Below, in pieces: positions 32,466 through 36,488 of a stretch of 36,488 bases of DNA. Origin of the DNA: Papillibacter sp. (GTDB lineage: Bacteria > Bacillota > Clostridia > Oscillospirales > Oscillospiraceae); contig DUPW01000070.1 in assembly GCA_012838125.1 (NCBI GenBank), positions 1 to 36,488 of the forward strand, read 5' to 3'. Both the position numbers and the translations under genes were made by a program. Position 1 is the stretch's first letter, and each line of letters begins with the position of its first letter. The notes beneath the pieces are model-generated. The model worked only from the letters and a program-made list of their open reading frames with translations, ran no database searches and was not told the origin of the DNA.

Positions 32466-32502
32466 CACAGCTCAGCGTCTGTTATTCGATTGTTTGTATC
32501 GG

Positions 32503-32748
32503 TCAGCGGGATAGGATTCTTCTGAGCCGTCTCATGCTCATTACATCGAAAACGGTGATCCTTCCACATTTTTTGCATTTTGATTCGACATGACCGCGTG
32601 TATCCTCGTACACGACAATTGCATTATGCTTACAATATGGGCACTTGATATATCGCGGTTCCTGATTGGCAATCGCTTTTCGTGCCCGTATAATTTTTTG
32701 CTGCATTTCAGCAGAAGGTTCTGTAATTCTGATTTCACATCTGCTCAT
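32503..32748 (-). CDS. Small zinc ribbon protein
   Basis: 81 residues from ATG 32748, overlapping the ImmA/IrrE stop as ATGA, with GGAGGTG upstream. C-P-Y-C (IKCPYCKHN) and C-K-K-C (ESKCKKCGRIT) are separated by about 20 residues, a typical Zn ribbon. Basic ends (RARKAIANQEPRY; RRLRRILSR) suggest nucleic acid binding. Function unknown. Translationally coupled to the peptidase gene. Confidence 0.65.
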   Translation of the reverse strand: MSRCEIRITEPSAEMQQKIIRARKAIANQEPRYIKCPYCKHNAIVVYEDTRGHVESKCKKCGRITVFDVMSMRRLRRILSR

Positions 32749-33479
32749 GGCCACACCTCCAATGGATCGCGATATTCCGAAAAGGGGCGATCCTCAAGAT
32801 ATCCAAGCTGGCGCAGCCGTATGGTTAAGGCTGTCTTTGACACTTTGAACACATCGCAGATCAACTTGATTGCCAGCCTGTCGATGTAAATGAAGTGATT
32901 CTCATAGCATACCAATTTGCGATTCGGACAATAGCGGACTATCGCATATTTGATTTCCTCCTGCGGCATCAAAATTGCAGCGCCCAGCGCGTTCGCCTGC
33001 CATTCATTCCAGTCCTCTCTGGTTTTCAGATCGCGAAGCGAATACGCACGTCGTTCGGAATACTGCCTTCTGCAAGCGGTTTTGCTCGCGTCACTTTCCA
33101 TCTGGAACAGAATTTGATGCGCACATTCATGGGCCAATGTAAACCTCCGCTTTCCGCAGAGCTTTTTGATTTGCCCCGGTTCTATGAAGCTTGAATCCAG
33201 TAAAACCTGATTTTGCTTCAATGGAATCGTCCTGGTCATCCCATCCGTCTCAACGATATACTCCGTATCGCTGTAAGCGGTTACCCCGCAGAGACTTCCG
33301 TCGGGCGATAAGCGGGTAAAAGACACTTTCAACCCAAGGTATTGACTTGCAAGCTGATCTATTGGTGTGCCGCGAGGTGTAGATCTTGCTGCCTGTCCAT
33401 CTTCTCTGAAAAAGAATCTATTGAAGTCTTTTGTTGTTGCTGCTGCTATGTCTTCGATTTGCGCGTGAGATAAAATCAT
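32745..33479 (-). CDS. ImmA/IrrE-family metallopeptidase (leftward copy)
   Basis: 244 residues from ATG 33479 (GGGAGGG upstream; 10 track residues rejected). Zinc motif HECAH in RFTLAHECAHQILF with the third ligand in NEWQANALGAAILMP. The C-terminal helix-turn-helix-like DRLAIKLICDVFKVSKTALTIRLRQLGYL is usual for the family. In ICEBs1, ImmA cuts the ImmR repressor to release the element. Here the gene faces away from the XRE repressor across the control region and overlaps the preceding broken small gene by one base (TGATG). Confidence 0.9.
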   Translation of the reverse strand: MILSHAQIEDIAAATTKDFNRFFFREDGQAARSTPRGTPIDQLASQYLGLKVSFTRLSPDGSLCGVTAYSDTEYIVETDGMTRTIPLKQNQVLLDSSFIEPGQIKKLCGKRRFTLAHECAHQILFQMESDASKTACRRQYSERRAYSLRDLKTREDWNEWQANALGAAILMPQEEIKYAIVRYCPNRKLVCYENHFIYIDRLAIKLICDVFKVSKTALTIRLRQLGYLEDRPFSEYRDPLEVWP

Positions 33480-33736
33480 CAACTGCCCTCCCTGGCTTCT
33501 ACAAACCATTTCTCACCTTCACGAAACAGGAAGGTTTCCTTTCCTTAAATCATTACGGTGTAGCGAATGCCGCCACCGCCGACCTTTTTTGAGGAAGCGC
33601 GGCATTTATACAGTATTTGATCAATCTGATAAACCAGGCCGTTGTCCCAGCGAATCAGGCGTGGATAAAAGACGCCTTCTTTGTCTACGTCTAAATTGAC
33701 AGAGACGTATGCTTTTCTACATGACGCGGTCTGCAT
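33479..33736 (-). pseudogene. Small conserved-type gene interrupted by an in-frame stop
   Basis: The track lists 63 residues (MQTASCRKAYVSVNLDVDKEGVF...RYTVMI) ending at TAA 33545. The same frame continues without any shift for 21 more codons (GKETFLFREGEKWFVEAREGS), stopping in a TGATG overlap with the next ATG. Small clostridial proteins of this kind, as I recall them, run through R-Y-T-x-x-I-x-G-x-E-T-x-L-F to a W-F-V-E end, so one codon (probably Lys or Arg) seems to have become TAA. Full length would be 85 residues. Read-through or a sequencing error are alternatives. Often found near ImmA or Y-polymerase genes; role unknown. Confidence 0.7.
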
Positions 33737-33772
33737 ATGATTCCTCCGTTCATAAAAAACTCAAAAGAAATA

Positions 33773-33880
33773 CGAACAATATTTCGCATTTCTATTGACA
33801 CACAAGGTTTCGCGTGGTATCTTTAGGACACGAACGGGATTTCGCGTAAGTGACCATAGTGTATCACGAACATATTTTCA
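33773..33880. promoter_or_regulatory. Cluster of CGAA-N6-TTCG operators
   Basis: CGAACAATATTTCG at 33773, CGAACGGGATTTCG at 33831 (extended to ACACGAA...TTCGCGT) and the near match CGAACATATTTTCA at 33867. A half site TTTCGCGTG lies at 33808 and GTGTTCGTGTTCAC at 33903. The sites overlap both promoters of the control region. They are the likely targets of the XRE repressor encoded at 33943. Confidence 0.7.
33795..33823 (+). promoter_or_regulatory. Rightward promoter of the XRE repressor
   Basis: TTGACA, 17 bp, TATCTT. The spacer contains the half operator TTTCGCG and the next operator starts 8 bp after the -10 box. Confidence 0.7.
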
Positions 33881-33886
33881 TGTCAA
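33858..33886 (-). promoter_or_regulatory. Leftward promoter of the peptidase set
   Basis: Minus strand TTGACA, 17 bp, TACACT, with the third operator inside the spacer. It fires toward and across the rightward promoter, so the two transcripts collide. Confidence 0.75.
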
Positions 33887-33942
33887 TGGTTGCATATGAA
33901 AAAGTGTTCGTGTTCACAAAAAGTTTTAGAAAGAGGTGCCTT

Positions 33943-34359
33943 ATGGTATTCAAAGACAGGCTGAAAGAAAAGCGAGTGGAGGCTGGACTTACTCAGGCTG
34001 AACTGGCGCAGAAGGCTGGTGTTACCACTCGTACCATCCAGAACTATGAACTCGGAAATAGAAAACCGGCTAACATGGAAGTCATTCAGAAGATCGCAGA
34101 TGCTCTGGCGACTACTACGGAATACCTGCTTGGCAGCAGCGGCGCTTATGTTGTCGAGGCCCATGAGAAGGGCGGTGCAAAGGCAGCGCGAGATATTGAT
34201 GAACTGGTCAGCGAAGTGACCGGTATGTTCGCCGGTGGTAAATTGAGCGAAGAAGCGCTGGAAGGTGCAATGAAGGCTTTGAACGATGCCTATTGGATGG
34301 CAAAAGAAAAGAACAAAAAATACGGCAGACGCAAAAGCAAAGAGGTTGCACAGGATTGA
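33943..34359 (+). CDS. XRE/Cro-family repressor
   Basis: 138 residues from ATG 33943 (AGAGGTG upstream; the track adds 31 upstream residues). The helix-turn-helix is FKDRLKEKRVEAGLTQAELAQKAGVTTRTIQNYELGNRKP. After YLLG comes a charged C-terminal region (RDIDELVSEVTGMFAGGKLSEEALEGAMKAL) that may be the dimerisation part or the ImmA cleavage region. Likely the element's master repressor, like ImmR of ICEBs1. Confidence 0.9.
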   Translation: MVFKDRLKEKRVEAGLTQAELAQKAGVTTRTIQNYELGNRKPANMEVIQKIADALATTTEYLLGSSGAYVVEAHEKGGAKAARDIDELVSEVTGMFAGGKLSEEALEGAMKALNDAYWMAKEKNKKYGRRKSKEVAQD

Positions 34360-34383
34360 GTCCTTATTTTGGTACAACTGAAA

Positions 34384-34392
34384 TGTTATAAT
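34384..34392 (+). promoter_or_regulatory. Extended -10 promoter before the second ImmA gene
   Basis: TGTTATAAT lies 27 bp before the ATG in the 59-bp gap, with no clear -35. It could give expression separate from the repressor. Confidence 0.5.
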
Positions 34393-34418
34393 GATTCCCC
34401 ACGAATGGAGGTGGAGCG

Positions 34419-34928
34419 ATGCGTGCTGACTATCTCTCAAAAGTAGGCAGCGATCTCGTGAAACGGTGCGGAACAAGAGACCCCTTTCGCATAGCACATG
34501 AGCTTGGCATAGAGGTGCTGTTTTGTGATGACTTTGGCCCTCTCAAGGGGATGTACCGAGTAATCAAGCGCAATCGTTTCATTTTTATCAACAAGGACTT
34601 AAGCGAGCGAATGCAGCATATCGTCTGCGCTCATGAACTGGGCCACGATCAACTGCACCGTCACTTTACAAATGGAAGCGTGTTGCAGGAGTTCATGCTT
34701 TACGATATGGCAACGAAGCCTGAATACGAGGCAAACATTGTCGCCGCAGAAATCCTTCTTGATACTGATGAATTGCTTGAGTATATCTATCAGTACGGAT
34801 ATACCTCTGAACAGATTGCACGAGTTATGAACACAGACATAAACCTGGTTGCTTTGAAGATTGCGCATCTGGCAGAAACCGGATATGACCTGCGCCGGAT
34901 CGAGCATCGAAGCGACTTTTTGAAATAA
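34419..34928 (+). CDS. ImmA/IrrE-family metallopeptidase (rightward copy)
   Basis: 169 residues. HELGH in IVCAHELGHDQLHRH with the Glu ligand in KPEYEANIVAAEILL, and a C-terminal helical region TSEQIARVMNTDINLVALKIAHL. GGAGGTGG lies 6-8 nt before the ATG. The repressor-peptidase order matches ImmR-ImmA of ICEBs1 and many phages, so this copy is the better candidate for cleaving the XRE protein. It is followed by the flavodoxin after 12 bp. Confidence 0.93.
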   Translation: MRADYLSKVGSDLVKRCGTRDPFRIAHELGIEVLFCDDFGPLKGMYRVIKRNRFIFINKDLSERMQHIVCAHELGHDQLHRHFTNGSVLQEFMLYDMATKPEYEANIVAAEILLDTDELLEYIYQYGYTSEQIARVMNTDINLVALKIAHLAETGYDLRRIEHRSDFLK

Positions 34929-34940
34929 TGGAGGCTTGCG

Positions 34941-35420
34941 ATGAGCAGAAAATTAGTTGCATACTTCTCTGCAAGCGGAGTGACCGCAAAAGTGGCAGAG
35001 ACTTTATCTGAGGCTATCGGCGCAGACCTTTATGAGATCGAGCCGGAAGTCCCCTACACGAAAGCTGACCTTGATTGGATGGATAAGCAGTCTCGCAGCA
35101 CCATTGAGATGAACGATCCTGCCTCCCGTCCTGCTATCGCCGGTATGCGTGACAACATGGATGACTATGATACCGTGTTTGTTGGCTTTCCTATCTGGTG
35201 GTATGTCGCACCGACAATCATCAATACCTTCCTTGAGAGCTATGACCTGACTGGAAAAACTATCATCCCGTTTGCTACATCCGGTGGCAGCGGAATGGGA
35301 AAAACCAATGAACGGCTTGCTTCAAGCTGCAAGGGCGCAAAACTGATTGAGGGCAAGGTTTTCAATCATAGCGCCAGCCACGAAGAACTGGCAGCTTGGG
35401 TTGATGGATTACATATTTAA
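34941..35420 (+). CDS. Flavodoxin
   Basis: 159 residues, FMN-binding fold: the phosphate-binding start [17 protein letters not shown], the 60s/90s loops [23 protein letters not shown], and [13 protein letters not shown]. Close to the NADPH-quinone/flavodoxin type often annotated in Clostridia. GGAGG precedes the ATG. As cargo of a mobile element it may act in oxidative stress tolerance; no partner oxidoreductase is next to it. Confidence 0.9.
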   Translation: MSRKLVAYFSASGVTAKVAETLSEAIGADLYEIEPEVPYTKADLDWMDKQSRSTIEMNDPASRPAIAGMRDNMDDYDTVFVGFPIWWYVAPTIINTFLESYDLTGKTIIPFATSGGSGMGKTNERLASSCKGAKLIEGKVFNHSASHEELAAWVDGLHI

Positions 35421-35545
35421 GAGACAAGCTAATCGAGATTTGTTGGAGGAGTATCGTCGAGTACTTTATCGAGAATGAAAGATACAATGTCTTTGAAATA
35501 AACGAGGCTCTGTTCGCTTTTGACCAGAGTTTGCTCGGAGCATAA
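35404..35545 (+). pseudogene. Possible frameshifted small ORF
   Basis: ATG 35404, inside the flavodoxin end, opens [24 protein letters not shown] then TGA. One base further the next frame continues [23 protein letters not shown] to TAA 35543-35545. Joined by a single-base shift they give a plausible charged protein of about 46 residues. No strong ribosome binding site precedes it. May be chance. Confidence 0.3.
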
Positions 35546-35556
35546 AGGAGAAAACC

Positions 35557-36102
35557 ATGGGAAACTATGTAAAGAAGAAAAAGGAAATGGTGTTCCAAAG
35601 TGTTGACTCACTGCAACAAGTTGTGAATGTGGTCAATGAGGCTGCTATGGCTGTCAATGATAAGACGAGAACAATCCGTCACAGTGCAATTCCCGAAGTC
35701 CTTACCGGAGCTTTAGGAGCTGGCATTGGTGGAGTTGGCTCTTTCCTTGCGCTTTATGGCTTAGGAACAGTTGGTCTTTCAGCAGCAGGAATCACTTCTG
35801 GATTGGCAGCAGCAGGAGCAATCGTTGGTGGTGGTATGGTTGCCGGTGTCTTTGTTTTGGCTGCGCCCGTAGCTGCGCTTGCTGCTGGTGGTGTGGGTAT
35901 TGCGGCGCATCTCAAGAACAAGCAGCTTAGACAAGAAAAAGAACGTCTGTATAAAGAAGCGCTCCTAAAGCATGATGGTATCATCAAGGCACTCAAAGAA
36001 GAAGCGGATGCTGAAAAAGAGCGCGTTGACTACTTACAGAGCTTAAATATCCTGCTTCAACAAGCAATAAAAGACCTGAGCAAAGACTTGGGTGTTGCCT
36101 GA
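35557..36102 (+). CDS. Glycine-rich membrane protein with coiled coils, unrecognised
   Basis: 181 residues. A charged N-terminus (1-45) is followed by a long hydrophobic, Gly/Ala-rich stretch (about 48-118) with Gly-zipper-like spacing (GALGAGIGGVGSFLALYGLG, GLAAAGAIVGGGMVAGVFV, PVAALAAGGVGIAA). It probably forms two or three membrane helices. A Lys/Glu-rich helical tail (about 119-175, KNKQLRQEKERLYKEALLK) has coiled-coil character. No signal peptide. AAAGGAG precedes the ATG. Such Gly-zipper proteins can be pore-formers, membrane anchors or phage-defence effectors. The next gene starts 12 bp after its stop, suggesting a two-gene unit. No family was recognised. Confidence 0.7.
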   Translation: MGNYVKKKKEMVFQSVDSLQQVVNVVNEAAMAVNDKTRTIRHSAIPEVLTGALGAGIGGVGSFLALYGLGTVGLSAAGITSGLAAAGAIVGGGMVAGVFVLAAPVAALAAGGVGIAAHLKNKQLRQEKERLYKEALLKHDGIIKALKEEADAEKERVDYLQSLNILLQQAIKDLSKDLGVA

Positions 36103-36114
36103 GAGGACGATACG

Positions 36115-36488
36115 ATGAGCAAATATAACTATACCGATTTTGAGAAACAACTGAATACTGTTCTTGCTCATCAGTCAAGTGAGCTTTCCTCTATCCATTT
36201 TCCGAACGCTGACAGTCTCGATGAAAGCATTACATCCAGCGAAGCACTACTGAGAAAGCTCGGATATAAAGTGGGAAAACCAGCGTCTTTGAAGCGCGAG
36301 GATGAGCGTAAAATTATGGTCATACCAACATGGGAAAAGCTATGCCTTGAAGCGGAGCGTCATGTGGGTACTGACTGTGCGTTAGAAGACTTGTTTACAG
36401 AGGACGAGTTGAACAGCAACTCCGACGCAATTAGAAAACTAAATGCCGAATACTCCGCAATTCATCACCTTGACGGTATCGACATATC
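36115..36488 (+). CDS. Unrecognised protein, truncated by the window end
   Basis: Open from ATG 36115 to the last base without a stop (124 codons visible), so it is absent from the ORF track. GAGAGG lies 8 nt upstream. The sequence is acidic and soluble: MSKYNYTDFEKQLNTVLAHQ, SLDESITSSEALLRKLGYKVGKP, then VIPTWEKLCLEAERHVGTDCALEDLFTEDEL. No motif is recognised so far. It is probably cotranscribed with the Gly-rich membrane protein and may be its functional partner. Confidence 0.7.
   Translation, partial: MSKYNYTDFEKQLNTVLAHQSSELSSIHFPNADSLDESITSSEALLRKLGYKVGKPASLKREDERKIMVIPTWEKLCLEAERHVGTDCALEDLFTEDELNSNSDAIRKLNAEYSAIHHLDGIDI

Larger units (their letters stand above)
29052..36488. mobile_element. 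Integrative element next to tRNA-Ser (left part only)
   Basis: Begins at the tRNA 3' end with a leftward tyrosine integrase and excisionase pair. It continues through a PemK/MazF toxin, sigma-like protein, zinc ribbon protein, ImmA/IrrE peptidases and an XRE regulator. Base composition drops relative to the host genes on the left. No relaxase, coupling protein or VirB4 is seen in the window, so an integrative conjugative element, a mobilisable island or a phage-like element are all possible. The right boundary lies outside. Confidence 0.75.

Noticed and set aside
32312-32593. 93-residue plus-strand ORF
   Set aside because: Covers the inverted repeats and the 3' end of the zinc ribbon gene antisense; no ribosome binding site or recognisable domain.

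Overview
The window looks like a chromosomal segment of an anaerobic, probably spore-forming member of the Firmicutes (class Clostridia or a relative). Pointers are a spore photoproduct lyase homologue, ComEA and ComFB proteins, groESL under a perfect CIRCE operator, an L20-type leader in front of infC-rpmI-rplT, and an infC that starts on a non-AUG codon. By eye, positions 1 to about 28.6 kb are GC-rich. From the tRNA-Ser at 28963 to the right end the sequence is visibly more AT-rich and carries accessory genes.

Left part (1-7000): the 3' end of a YigZ/IMPACT gene, tRNA-Pro(GGG), an unannotated 51-residue cysteine-rich peptide gene, and a spore photoproduct lyase homologue with Ser where Bacillus SPL has its H-atom-donating Cys. 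Next is a leftward corrinoid salvage operon: substrate-binding lipoprotein, permease, ATPase and the amidohydrolase CbiZ. Together these would import corrinoids and convert cobinamides to cobyric acid. A ComFB-like gene follows.

Middle (7000-28600): a K+-independent proton-pumping pyrophosphatase whose start region carries an exact 35-bp tandem duplication, then infC-rpmI-rplT with an attenuator leader, then murC. A leftward operon follows: comEA, an OmpR-type response regulator, a sensor kinase and a heterodimeric ABC exporter with one degenerate ATP site. A DacF-like protein that has lost all three active-site motifs and gained a transmembrane segment and a repeat-containing tail comes next. 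After it are a secreted beta-propeller protein, groEL/groES, a THUMP-type RNA methyltransferase, a dihydrofolate reductase/thymidylate synthase pair and an Smr-domain protein.

Right part (28600-36488): tRNA-Ser(CGA), preceded 214 bp upstream by an exact copy of its first 42 nucleotides. The tRNA abuts an integrative element with the leftward order sigma-like protein, structured non-coding stretch, PemK/MazF toxin, small ORF, excisionase, tyrosine integrase. Further right is a control region with converging promoters and repeated CGAA-N6-TTCG operators. It separates a leftward set (small gene with an in-frame stop, ImmA/IrrE peptidase, zinc ribbon protein) from a rightward set (XRE repressor, second ImmA/IrrE peptidase, flavodoxin, a glycine-rich membrane protein and an unrecognised gene running off the window). 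The element's far end is not in the window.

All functional calls come from reading the translations and motifs by eye. No database search or folding program was run.
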